Assembly: GCA_963565915.1 (NCBI GenBank) | Contig: OY751495.1 | Span: 2,852,001 to 2,916,000, forward strand | Reading direction: 5' to 3' | Origin: Entoloma clypeatum | Taxonomy: Eukaryota; Basidiomycota; Agaricomycetes; Agaricales; Entolomataceae | DNA length: 64,000 bases | Shown: in pieces, positions 21,946-32,046 of the stretch | Position numbering within the stretch: the first letter of the stretch is position 1 | Layout of the letters: each line of letters opens with the position of its first letter | The notes under the pieces: generated by a model | Told to the model about the DNA's origin: nothing | Database searches by the model: none | The model's input: the letters and a program-made list of their open reading frames with translations, nothing else | Made by a program: the position numbers and the translations under genes

Positions 21946-22938
21946 TCAAATTATGCCCAGCATTTCTTTATCATGTACGTCATAATTTTGTTCAATGTTG
22001 TTTAATCCTTTAGATAGAAAGGCACATGGCCTCCATTTCTCATCCTCACATTCCATAGATAGAATCGCTCCCATGGCGAAGTCCGATGCATCTGATTCTA
22101 CTCTTAATTTCCAATCCAGATCGGGAGATATCAATATGGGTGTTTTTGTAAATAATTTCTTTAGTGTGTCAAACACTTCCTCCTGTTCCGCACTCCATTT
22201 CCATACCATGTCCTTCCTTGTTAACTTATGTAATGGTCTGGCCACTTTAGAGAAATCCTTGACAAATCTCCGATAGAAATTGGCGAGTCCAAGGAATGAT
22301 TGTACTTCCTTGACCTTGGTCAGTATCAGCCATTGTTTGATGGCATCTGCTTTCGAAGGGTCCATCCAAATTCCATCTTTCCCAATAATTAATCCCAAGA
22401 ACTCTATTTCGTCTCTATCAAAGAAACATTTTTCTGGTTTCAAGAATAAATCATTTTCTCATAATCTTTTCAAAACTTCCTCCACTATGGCGTCATGTCC
22501 TTCCTCTCCTTCTGTTGCCACCAATATATCATTGATATAAATAACCACATATCCTTGGTCAATCAAGTCCCTAAAGATATCATTCATCATGGTCTGGAAC
22601 GTGCTCAGGGAATTATTCAATCCAAAAAACATGACTGTTTGGTCAAAGGCTCCATCAGGGGTCGTAACTGTTGCTTTCCACTCATCTCCCTCCTTGATGC
22701 GCACATTGTTGTAGCCCCATCTGAGATCCATCTTGGTGAACCTTTTCTTCCCTTTTAACTTATCAATCAATTCCAGAATCAACGGGAGTGGAAGATTATT
22801 GCAGACGGTCCAGCCATTATTATGTCGGCAATCCTGTAGCATTTGTTTCTTTCCATCCTTTTTGGGTATAAAGAATACTGGCGAAGTTTGTGGTGACTTG
22901 GTAGGTTGAATATATCCTTTGCATAATTGATCATCCAC
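21946..22938 (-). pseudogene. Gypsy-1 reverse transcriptase, catalytic motif altered
   Basis: RNA-dependent DNA polymerase region. The minus frame shows SPVFFIPKKDGK, the FTKMDLRWGYNNVRI palm strand and VMFFGLNNS, then YINDILVATEG where family members have YxDD. The first Asp of the catalytic pair is Asn here, so polymerase activity is probably lost. A TGA near 22444 splits the frame; it continues with LKPEKCFFDRDEIEFLG and the RNase H start DASDFAMGAIL. Confidence 0.85.
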
Positions 22939-23066
22939 AAGATACTTCTTTCCTTTCGTCCGGTGACAAGGGGTAGACTTTGGCCTTTTTTGGTACGAAA
23001 TCTGGTTTTAGGTCTATGGCGTGATCCCATGGTTTCCGGACTGGTAACCTTTCCGACGCTTTCTTT

Positions 23067-23620
23067 TCAAAGACTGATAGATACTTGTGATATTTCTGGG
23101 GAACTACCCTGTTCCGCCGGCGTTTTGTCTGAGGTTTCCCCTTTAGCTGCCCTGAGCATGTGGATTACCTCTTCCTCCACTTCTTCTTCATTTCCTTCTA
23201 CTACCTCTTCAATTCTTCCACCCCATCTGGTTCTTGCAGTTTTATTTAAATAACACGTTCGACGCATGCCGCATTCTTCTGGACATCTTGATAGTTTAAT
23301 TTCCGCTTTTTCCCAATTGATTTCTGGATGATGGTGTTTCAGCCAAGTGTGTCCAACAATAATTTTAGCTTTTCCTAGGTTGCACACTTCAAACACTGCT
23401 ATTTCCACGTGTCCCTTATACTGCATGGCCATGACTGCCTCATGCATGATCAAACCTCCTTGGTTAAGCGTGCCATCAACGTTGTAGACCCGGATGGGAA
23501 AAATTAGTTCCCTTAATTTAATATTGTTTCTCTTGGCAAAGTCCAGATCAATAAACATTCCTGTTGCCCCTGAGTCTAATAATGCTTCGACGTCAAAGGT
23601 GCTTTGTCCTGTAGTGTTTC
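23067..23620 (-). pseudogene. Gypsy-1 aspartic protease (retropepsin)
   Basis: Retropepsin cleaves the polyprotein. The minus strand reads LLDSGATGMFIDLDFAKRN, the catalytic DSGA motif with the usual flank, then IIVGHTWLKHHHPEINW, the second conserved strand of Gypsy proteases. A stop upstream and frame changes downstream separate it from gag and RT. It is homologous to retroviral-type proteases of fungal Gypsy elements. Confidence 0.8.
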
Positions 23621-25074
23621 CAGCATGATTTTCATCATGAGCTCCTTTTCCAAAGAAGCTGATCTAATAAATGATGGTTCCCCCATTGAGTCCATTTGCC
23701 TATTTAAGTTATCTGATTCATCTGAACAGGGAATTAAGCATTCGTCCATAAGGGCTGAACCAAGCCTTGTTTCCAAGGACTCCCCAATGATATAGTTTAC
23801 AAGCATATCTAAGTCCAATTCATCTTTTTTTGGTTTTTCTCTCCTAGGTTTATCTAATAGTATTTTATTGTATGTAACTGCTGCGTCTGAAAGTTTCTGA
23901 AACCATGATTTTACAGTGTCCTTATGTATGTAAGAGTCTATAGGCAATTGTTCATAACAATTTGTCAGAGCCAGTGGGGGAATTACTGGTTGATGTTCAC
24001 AAAACCCTGCTGCCCTGCAGCTTGTCCATTGGGATTCAGCGCAGGCATGCTATTCACACCCATTTGTCCATTTGTGGCTTGATGCGCTTGATGCCTTGCC
24101 ATTATCTGCCTTAGAATTTCTTCCTCCTCATGCTCATCAATTTGTTCAATTATTGCCGCTTGTACCCTGCATTGCGGCTGCCTGCAATCTCAGGCAAAAT
24201 GCCCCTGTCCACCACAGTTATAGCAATTACCAGGAGCTCGTCGCTGGTTTCTGTCAATGTTCATCACGTTTGGATCCCGTTGTTGTTGCTGCTGACAATT
24301 TTGCTGGGGACGGTACCCCCCATTCTGTTGTTGCCCAAAGGGCCTTCCAAAATTATTCTGGCCTTGCGGCCGCGGTGCTTGCTGATTCTGAGGGCAATTT
24401 CCCCATTGGTTCCCTTGTCTTTGAGGTCCCTGCCTCATTCCTTGCCTCATGGCGTAATTCTCTTCAGCCCTTCCGATGGCTGAGATTTCTTCGACAGTTT
24501 CCTGCATGGTGTCCTGACGTCTTCCTTGCTGAAATAATTGTTGTATGATTGAGTCCCGGGCATTTCTCTCCAGTAAGGAAATCCCATGATGATCCTCAAT
24601 TTTTCCTTTGATTGCCAGTGTTCCAAACTGCGTGATCCAATCGTCTGTCTTCATCTGTTCCTGTTTGAACCCCTCAATCTTTTCTCTGGCCCATTCTACT
24701 TCAGTGGTAGGGCGAAACCTTGTGGTAATCTCATAGATCAAGTTCTGATATGTTGGCCAGTCATTTGATTCCATGCATTGAGTGAGTCGTGTCTCCCCAT
24801 ATGTTCCTGCAATCGGTCCATCTAATCGGGACCAGACTGCAATACAGATCTCGTCATTCCCATGTAACAAATCTCGATTTACTCGGATCCACGTGAGCAT
24901 TTTTGCCCACCATCCCAAAAACAGGGGTCGGGATCCATTATATTTGCTGGGATCTGCGGCTATTTCAATTCTTCGGCCTGGTCAGTGTGGAGGAGGAGGA
25001 GGAGGTTGTACAATGGTGGGGTCGTGATGCTCGGGGAGTTTGGGGGCTTCGTCCTGAAAATCTTGGTTGTCCAT
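23621..25074 (-). pseudogene. Gypsy-1 gag with CCHC zinc knuckle
   Basis: Capsid/nucleocapsid region. The ATG at 25074 starts MDNQDFQDEAPKLPEHHD, then a Pro run and a TGA, after which the same frame continues through FLGWWAKMLTWIRVNRDLLH and the retrotransposon gag fold (ESNDWPTYQNLIYEI, TDDWITQFGTLA). A Gln-rich stretch and the CYNCGGQGHFA knuckle follow. A TGA sits where HFA is normally followed by Arg or Lys. The remaining part to about 23621 (KDELDLDMLVNYI) is a typical gag-protease linker. Confidence 0.8.
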
Positions 25075-25674
25075 GATGGTGTTTTGACAGGGGGAGGTGT
25101 TTTGGTTTGAACAATAGTACCTTACGTCAGGCGCGCAACCCTGTTCTGACGCTTAGGCGAAAAAAATCTGAAAAGAAAACCCAAAGAACGATCTGTCTAC
25201 CCAGGCAGTCGGGATGCCTGAATAGAGGAAGATCTGGGAAAGATGAAGTCCACGCGGTCAATACCCCTACGCGTGCTGGACTGGTCGAATCAAGCTTGTT
25301 GAGGAGTCGGGGATTGGAACACCTTTTGCAAACTAGACATGTATGGTCTTCTCTTCCAAACCATCACACATACCAGCAACTTCCCCGAAGGTTAGATGTG
25401 TCGGCCTTTGGTCACCTCGACATGGGACGGGCTCAACGTTTCCCTATGTGTCTCGAACGGCAACACTAGTTATAGTGGGTGCACCAAGTGTTTCTCTTCT
25501 TATCCCTGAAGTCTGGGAGGTCCCCCTTAACGCTAGGGTCCACATATAGATGTGTACTTTTGTTGATGAAAAAGCATGAAACGGCGAGGTTGAAATGGAT
25601 GGGTTTCAAAAAGCGAAAGTGCTTAACAGAAACTTGGAGATGTTTGGGCGGGCGGTGATGAGAGCTTGTTCTTC

Positions 25675-25969
25675 TGTTGAGGCGACGCTAAGTCAGATGA
25701 CGTCGCGAGCCCAAACTTAGGAACTTAGGATGAGGAACATGGAAGGATGAGGAAGGGGCTGTATTGCCAAGAGACCCAGCAGGGGACAAGAGACAAGCTA
25801 TTGAATACAAGTGAAAGTACCCTACTTATATATGTAAGTACCATGAGGCTGTGTTGAGGCAGCGTCATGCTGCGCAATTGAAAAGATGTCCTCATGTACG
25901 ATATGATGTAGATGAGATAAGATCGAGATGAGATGAGATAAAGTGAAAAGTGAAAATATGATCATAACA
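25675..25969 (-). repeat. Gypsy-1 5' LTR
   Basis: 295 bp, TGTTGAGG to ATCATAACA, partner of 19736-20063. I could not assign a primer-binding tRNA from the bases on its inner side. Confidence 0.85.
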
Positions 25970-26821
25970 GACTCCTGGAGGCCATCGTCTCCGATTGTGG
26001 ACCACAGATTGTTGCCAAGTTCATGCGGGAATTGTACAGGCTGCTAGGTATCAAGGCTGCAGCCTCGACGGTCTATCATCCACAGTTGGATGGACAGATG
26101 GAACACGTGAACCAAGGATTGGAACAATACCTCGGGCTGTTTGTCAACGAGTGGCAGGACAACTGGGATGAATGGCTTCCAATGGCAGAGTTCTCATACA
26201 ATAACCATATCCACACGTCCACACACCAAACCCCCTTCTATGTTGACACTGGACGTCACCCATGCATGGGCTTTGAGCCCCGACAGAGACCATTGGAGAT
26301 CGAGGCCGTTGAGAATTTCAGCAAACAAATGAAGTCTGCATTGGAGGAAGCATGAGCAGCTTTGGGAAAGGCCAAAGACGACATGGCGCGGTACTACAAC
26401 CAGTGTCGGACATCTACTCCAACCTTCCAACCAGGCAACAAAGTCTTTCTGGATTCTTCCGACCTCAAAACCACCCAACCAACCAAAAAGCTGGCTCATA
26501 GATATGTAGGCCGGTTTCCAGTTGTCCGACCTGTCGGAATGCATGCATATGAACTTAAACTCCCTCCTTCCATGTCTTGTGTTCACCCCATATTCCATGT
26601 TGTAAAATTGTTGCTGGCTCCAGAAGACCCCTTCCGACAAGATGTCCAAATCCCTCTGCCTCTGACAGCAGTTGGAGAAGAAATGGAATACAAAGTCAAA
26701 ACAATTTTGGACAGTTGGCTTCAACAAGGCAAGCTGCAGTTCCTAGTCAAGTGGAAGGGGTACGGCTATGAGGAAAACTCATGGAAGATGAAGGAGAATG
26801 TCCACGCTCTGCGCCTGGTCC
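25970..26821 (+). pseudogene. Gypsy-2 integrase and chromodomain fragment
   Basis: Plus-strand end of a different Ty3/Gypsy polyprotein. It begins in mid-integrase (LLEAIVSDCGPQIVAKF), then YHPQLDGQMEHVNQGLEQYL, and an MAEFSYNNHIHTSTHQTPFY segment. The KVFLDSSDLKTTQPTKKL tail domain follows, and then a chromodomain-like VKTILDSW...LVKWKGYGYEENSW. A TGA at 26353-26355 falls where related proteins read Glu-Glu-Ala-Arg-Ala-Ala. It is cut at CCTGGTCC by hAT-2 and resumes at 28977. Everything upstream of mid-integrase is missing. Confidence 0.85.
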
Positions 26822-27077
26822 TAGTGTTTCAAGGTCCAGTCTTCGTTGAGTTAATTTAGACTGAGACCAAACCAAACCGGAGCTATGAAGGACTGGACCA
26901 CCGGTCTCGGTCTTTAAGGTTTCGGATGACAACCAGTCCTCAGTTCTCTTAGAATTTAGAGTTTGAAAGACCGGTCAAAGACCGGTTCAAACTGGTTTAA
27001 ACTGGTCTTTTCCATGGAATGATCTGAAAAACGGAACTTAGCATCACGAAATGGCAATGTGCAAAATTTGTGCCATT

Positions 27078-27152
27078 TCCAAGAATTGAACTCACGACCT
27101 CTAGAGTATATAATATTATTTTGACTATCTAACCAACTGAGCCACAAAGCCA
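27078..27152 (-). other. tRNA-derived (SINE-like) segment inside hAT-2
   Basis: On the minus strand an A-box-like TGGCTCAGTTGG (27133-27144) and a B-box-like GAGTTCAATTC (27083-27093) have tRNA spacing. The acceptor and T stems do not pair properly, so it is not a working tRNA. hAT-1 has no counterpart here, which suggests a later insertion into this copy. Confidence 0.45.
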
Positions 27153-28334
27153 TTATATTTCCTCACACTCACTCTACATCATGACTTTCCCACTTCCCAA
27201 ATAGGTAAAACCACCCAAATTTGACAAAAGATGTGTGCACGTGCTCCCTCCTCAAGCACAAGTAGACAGGTTATAAATAAAATCTATAAATATATTATAG
27301 TCTTTTCAGCATATGTGCCCCTCATTGCAAAGTCAGCAATGGGTGGATGCATTGTTTCGACGTTGGATGATGCACATCACGTGCACATCAAATGTGTCAA
27401 ATACATGTAAACAAATCCCCAAAAACATCGCACATCTGCTTATTATGTCTACACAGGAACAAGTAAGGTTTTCTACTATATCAATTATGTAGTAGAGTAT
27501 CATATGTCAATAAACATATATTTATTTTATGGAATGATGCCATGGATTTTAAGTTATAGAGGTGCCATGCTCTACACCAAATAATATTGAACAATGCACA
27601 AAATACATTGTGCAGGCACACACGGTGCCTTTCTCAAGATCTAATAATAGTTGGAAGTGATAGAACTCATCAATAGATATGTATTCACCTTCTGAAACAC
27701 CTTGTATCATTTTTAGATGTCTAGATAAGATAGAAATAATGAAATCTGCAGATTTCAGTGAAAGTGCTATATCTCCCCAAGGAATGGACCAAATTTGAAA
27801 AACAAATGTGTGATAAGATCCCCTCAATGTGGAGAATCCAACGCTGAAATAAAAAATTTTGGTCAAATTTTCGACCTATTTTGCTCATATTCACCTTATG
27901 AAGTCCTTGAATTGTGTTTGAATGGTCTCAATAGGTTCACATGCAATGGTTAAATAGTATATATATATTACATGTAATCTAATGTGGTTGTGGAAAGGAG
28001 GAAGTAAGAAATGTTGCTTGTTCTGTTTAAGGGAACTCATGCTGCACTGTTTATCATGATTTACAGTGTGTTTTGATATGTCATTCTGCTACATAGACTC
28101 TCTACCAGACATAGCTAATGTATGTAACTGTATATATACTTACTATTGGTTTCAAGTATCTCTACATAAGTTATGAATAATTTTTGGAACTGGTGGTGCC
28201 ATGGTTTGGGCATTGAGAATACAAGTTTCGACAATGTGCATCGCTCGGCATTGACTGCTGAGCATTTTCAGCAATCACTGAAACTCAAACCATAAGTTGA
28301 TGGCCAGCAAAACATTCCCACAGTTTTCTTTTCC

Positions 28335-28735
28335 CCCACCTCCACTCCATCTGGCCACCACCTCCGCCCAACGGCCACCACTCATGCCCAACAGCCGCTC
28401 TTGTGCCCAATGGCCACCTCTAATGCCCAATGCTGTCCCTTCGAGCCCAATGGCCCCCTCTAGTGCCCAATGGCATCGTCTCACACCCAATGGCCCCTTT
28501 TTGTGCCCAATGCCTCCCCTCAAGCCCAACGGCTCCCTCTCGCATCCAATGGCCCCCACTCATGCCCAATGGCCCTCTCTAGTGCCCAATGGCATTGTCT
28601 CATGCCCAATGGTGTCCTCTTGTGCCCAACGGCTCCCACTCGCACCCAACGCCCTTCCTTTGTGCTCAACAGCGCCCTCTCATGTCCAACTGCCGCCAAC
28701 TGTGCCCAACGGCCCACGCCTCATGCTCAACACAC
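28335..28735. repeat. 20-bp C-rich minisatellite in hAT-2
   Basis: About 20 units near TGCCCAAYGGCCNCCTCTMN, the same family as 17935-19195. Prolines in the apparent open frames come from the repeat. Confidence 0.9.
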
Positions 28736-28976
28736 CCAATGGTGTCATGTAATAATTAATTGATTGTTTTTGTCATAATATACACAGGTCTGGACTGGTT
28801 TAAACCAGTCCAGTCTTGTGAGTTCAGATTAAACAGACCGGTGTGACCGGTGCCTGACCAGTCTGGTCTCGTTTTCAGAAGAGGCTGTCTCAGTGAGAGA
28901 CTGGTCTGGTCCTTGGTCCCTCTCTTTTGGGGGTCAAAAATGAGACCAGACTGGACTTTTAAACACTACCTGGTCC

Positions 28977-29602
28977 GGAAATTTTACTGCCGACACCCAG
29001 GGGCTCTGCATTGAATCGCTGCGACTGCCTTTGAGTCCTGTACCTTCCACCTTGCGCGTCAAGACGCCGCGCCTTAGAGGGGGGGTAATGTAAGGGCAAC
29101 CATCCAATTTCCTTAGTCCAACATCTCTGACTCTTCTCCGATGCCTCTGACTGGTCTTCCGACCCTCCGACCACTGTGGTATGTCTATTATTTATATTAC
29201 TATACTTTATGTTTCCTTTCTTTTTCATCTCTCTTCCAACCTCCAACTGTACTCCATCTCTCTTCCAACCCTCTGACTATACTCCATGTCGGAGTGCATG
29301 TCGGAGTGATGATTTATACCACCACATGTATACTTCTGATTTACATATTCCGTTCCCATCCCTACTCCTGATCTTTGTCATATTTCAACATTTCTCTTCT
29401 TATTTCCAATTCTCATCGTCTATATAGCTGTCTAGCTTGCAAGGGGATCCTCAGAACTTTCTCTTTGGATTTCCCTTGCAAGGTATGCCTTGTATTGTAC
29501 TTCATAGAGTCTAATTTAACTTTGGATTTCCTTGCAAGCCGTCCGACATCGGAGTTGCTTCGGAGCACTTCGGAGTTGTTGGATCATAAGGTCGCCCTTA
29601 CA
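28977..29602 (+). mobile_element. Gypsy-2 tail and 3' LTR
   Basis: After the hAT-2 duplication the Gypsy-2 frame continues (RKFYCRHPGALH, a TGA, then IAATAFES), the usual chromodomain tail. A purine tract AGAGGGGGGGTAA leads into an LTR at 29089-29602 (514 bp) that starts TGTAAGGGC and ends GCCCTTACA. No partner LTR is in the window, so the left part of Gypsy-2 is lost. Confidence 0.8.
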
Positions 29603-29803
29603 GGCATAAGATGCCACCAATCTCATACTGTAGCATCAATGGATACTCTGATTCTTCAGATTCTCAACACTTCACATCCAGAAGCCAAGTAAGTAAATCA
29701 TTATTTTAGTGGCCGCAAGTGTTAAAATATTAAACAGAGGAATCTCCAACAAGCCCTTGTCACCACATCAGCAAGGATTAGAAACTCTCAAGCAATACTG
29801 TAC

Positions 29804-30403
29804 TCATGTGACAGCATTGATCAATATGCTTTTACAAGCATCCCACGTGAAGCCTTTGACATGTTTTGGCATGTTAGCTAATACATCCTTAGAAGGATGA
29901 CCGAAGCATGTGTGCCAAGTGTGGTAATCTACCATTTTGGTTGATTGCACATTTAAGGCAGCCAAACTTGATTTACTTGTAACTGAGGAACTCAGCCAAT
30001 ACAAGTTGTCATTCAAAGAATGCAGTTCACATGTGAACAAGGTTTTACCACTCTTGATCAGAAAATCAATTCGACTGAACAAACCAAACATTTGGGTTCC
30101 TTGTTTTAAAATCTTGCCTACAGACAAAAGCTGCGTGCTTAAGTCTGGGATATAATAAACAGGATAAAGACGAGATATCTTTTTTGTTTTAATCCTGTTG
30201 TCACTTATGGTATGATTTACCATAACAGTACCTTTGCCAAGGATCGAGATTTTATGTCCCTTTCCGGCAGTTTGCACTGGTTTTGGAGTATCAAACGATT
30301 CATAATCAATGAAATTGTTGATAGAATAAGTGAAATGCAATGAAGCACCACTATCCAATATCCAGTTTGCCTTAGTATTTTCCTTACACTGAACACAAGT
30401 CAT
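29804..30403 (-). pseudogene. Copia protease and GAG-pre-integrase fragment
   Basis: Minus frame with the retropepsin motif WILDSGASLHFTY, the strand VQTAGKGHKISILGKG, VYYIPDLSTQLLSVG, and the pre-integrase motif WHTCFGHPS. This order is diagnostic for a Ty1/Copia polyprotein. No LTRs are assignable and both ends are cut, so it is a solitary fragment. It is distinct from Copia-A and Copia-B in sequence. Confidence 0.85.
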
Positions 30404-30929
30404 AAAATCATGTATAAAATGAGGTCTTTATACTCCCCCACATCCTCCAGAGGATTCCACTCAGATTCCGATGTTCCTGAGAGGATTCTGCCCGGAATCC
30501 GGGCAGAATCCGAGAGGAATTTGAACCGTCTTTTTGGCTGAAAACAGCCTTACAATTGCCAAATTATTCTGATCAGAATCCGAGCGGATTCTGGGCGGAT
30601 TCCGATCGGAACGGCAGTTCAGGAATGATCAAATTCTGCACAGGATTCCGAGCAGACTCCTTTCGGCCATCAAATGGAATTTGCAACTGTTGTTACGATA
30701 AAAATGACAACATGGGCGAGAGTCAAACCCGGCGCCTACTATCATTTCACGACATTACAAATATGTTCCATACCACTCAACCACGGCGGCTTTCTCAATA
30801 CACCTCACAAAGTGACCAAGACCCCCCTACTTCGGATCGGGTCTCGGAAGTTGATCATCAATGATCGATTGCCAGCAACCCTCAACCCTCAACCTTCAAC
30901 CACCACTTCCAAACAACCAGCACCCAACA
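30404..30929. other. Non-coding stretch with GGATTC cluster and tRNA-like segment
   Basis: From about 30440 to 30665 the words GATTCYG and CRGAATC recur many times in both directions, including a perfect 27-bp palindrome at 30484-30510 (arms GATTCTGCCCGGA) and TTCTGATCAGAA near 30567. On the minus strand around 30720-30790 an A-box-like GTGGTTGAGTGGTA and a B-box-like GGGTTTGACTC have tRNA spacing, which hints at a SINE or tRNA relic. This block precedes the ATG of the multi-exon gene at 30930. Confidence 0.45.
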
Positions 30930-31276
30930 ATGCCCCCCTGTTTGACCTGCTCCAATGCCGCCAACGCCGTCGATGATTCGGAGGCGAAGACGACCCCCAG
31001 CGGCCACATTCGCGCCCCCACCTCAACGGGACCCCCCCCTTCCAAGACATCAGGCTGCAAGCGTCGCAAGGCAGACACGTCGGGTGTGACCCCTGGACGC
31101 ACCAAGGGAGGAGCAAAAGGAGCGAGGTCCGTCGCCGCCTCGCCTCTATGACTGTGTGCTAACGACCCCACCCCCTCCCAGCACGACCTGCGTCAAGACA
31201 GCAGCGAAAGAAGCGAGGTGCGTAGTCGCCTTGCCCTTCTGTGGATGTGTACTAATGACCCCACCCCTCCCAGCAC

Positions 31277-31580
31277 TGTTGAAGTTCCACCTGGGCGCTA
31301 GCCGCAGATGTACTGAGCAACACAGCTACAGTGGAAGTACTCTACTTAACCGTTCTAGTCACTTACTTGGATTGGAGAGGGTGAGGCTGGTGAGAGCGGT
31401 TGAGGCTGGTAAGAGCGATGGAGCTGGTTAAGAGTCAAGAGACAACTTATTGATATTGACAGTTTCCTGGTCTTATATACCATACTACTGTTTGTACCAA
31501 CCAAATAAGTATGTAATTGAAGATGTCTAAGGTCACGTGATATAATCTAATCTAATCTACGTGATGGAAAAGTTTCAACA
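31277..31580 (-). repeat. Copia-B 3' LTR
   Basis: 304 bp, TGTTGAAGTTCC to GTTTCAACA on the plus strand. A C7 run follows at 31581, giving a G-rich polypurine tract on the minus strand. Left target duplication AGCAC is at 31272-31276. The partner is 49347-49654, with only a few differences. Confidence 0.92.
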
Positions 31581-31649
31581 CCCCCCCATATTTAGTACAT
31601 ACTTCTAAATACATTTTTTCTTTTTCCCATGTAGGTACTCTTTAACTTG

Positions 31650-31936
31650 CTAAAGAGGACTTTCCCCAGATTCTTAGTTAAAAGGTCTGCAGGGTTATTC
31701 ACTCCTTCGATGAATTCAACCGTAATGATGCCTTCGGATACTTTTTCTCTGACGAAGTGGAATCACACGTCGATGTGCTTGGACCGCTTTTCAGTTACAG
31801 GGTTGGATGCAATAAAGACGGAGCCATTGTTATCTCCATAGATCGGGACTGATCCGATCTGCATCCCAAGTTTGGCAAGCATGCTTCTAAGCCATGTCAC
31901 TGCGCGACTGCAATCTGATAGCGCCATGTATTCCAC
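31650..31936 (-). pseudogene. Copia-B RNase H, C-terminal part
   Basis: Minus frame EYMALSDCSRAVTWLRSML, PIYGDNNGSVFIASNPV and the SKHIDV motif, then after a stop FHFVREKVSEGIITVEF and NPADLLTKNLGK, the standard end of Copia polyproteins. It is detached from its upstream part by the insert at 31937-32046. Confidence 0.85.
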
Positions 31937-32046
31937 CAGGAAAAAAAACAAGAGTCTATGGCAGCTATGGTGCTATGTCACACTATATAGTGCAAGATAT
32001 CAGCCAACTTGCACTATAGTTGTTGTAGCAACAGGTTTTTTTCCTG
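31937..32046. mobile_element. 110-bp palindromic insert (MITE candidate) in Copia-B RNase H
   Basis: Copia-A lacks it at the same codon. Ends are inverted: CAGGAAAAAAAAC at left and GTTTTTTTCCTG at right. A target duplication is not clean; ATGTATTC before and ATGTCTGC after may be a decayed pair. Confidence 0.5.

Larger units (their letters stand above)
19736..25969 (-). mobile_element. Gypsy-1: decayed chromodomain-type Ty3/Gypsy element with both LTRs
   Basis: Related LTRs at 19736-20063 and 25675-25969 bound an interior whose minus strand reads Gag with CCHC knuckle, retropepsin, RT, RNase H, integrase and chromodomain-like tail, the Ty3/Gypsy order. A purine tract (AGAAAGGGGGTAA on the minus strand) abuts the 3' LTR. 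Several in-frame stops and an altered RT motif make it inactive. No matching target duplication is seen (left flank AGGCAA, right flank GACTCC), suggesting recombination or flank loss. Between the 5' LTR and the gag ATG (25075-25674) lies a non-coding leader. Confidence 0.88.
26822..28968. mobile_element. hAT-2: complete non-autonomous hAT-like element, 2147 bp
   Basis: Terminal inverted repeats TAGTGTTTCAAGGTCCAGTC (left) and TAGTGTTTAAAAGTCCAGTC (right, reverse complement) match at 18 of 20 positions. Perfect 8-bp target duplications CCTGGTCC flank it (26814-26821 and 28969-28976). Length 8 and the TAGTG-type terminus fit the hAT superfamily. Removing it rejoins the Gypsy-2 chromodomain frame. 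There is no transposase; the interior holds subterminal GACCGGTC-rich DNA, a tRNA-like insert, AT-rich DNA and a 20-bp minisatellite. Confidence 0.88.
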
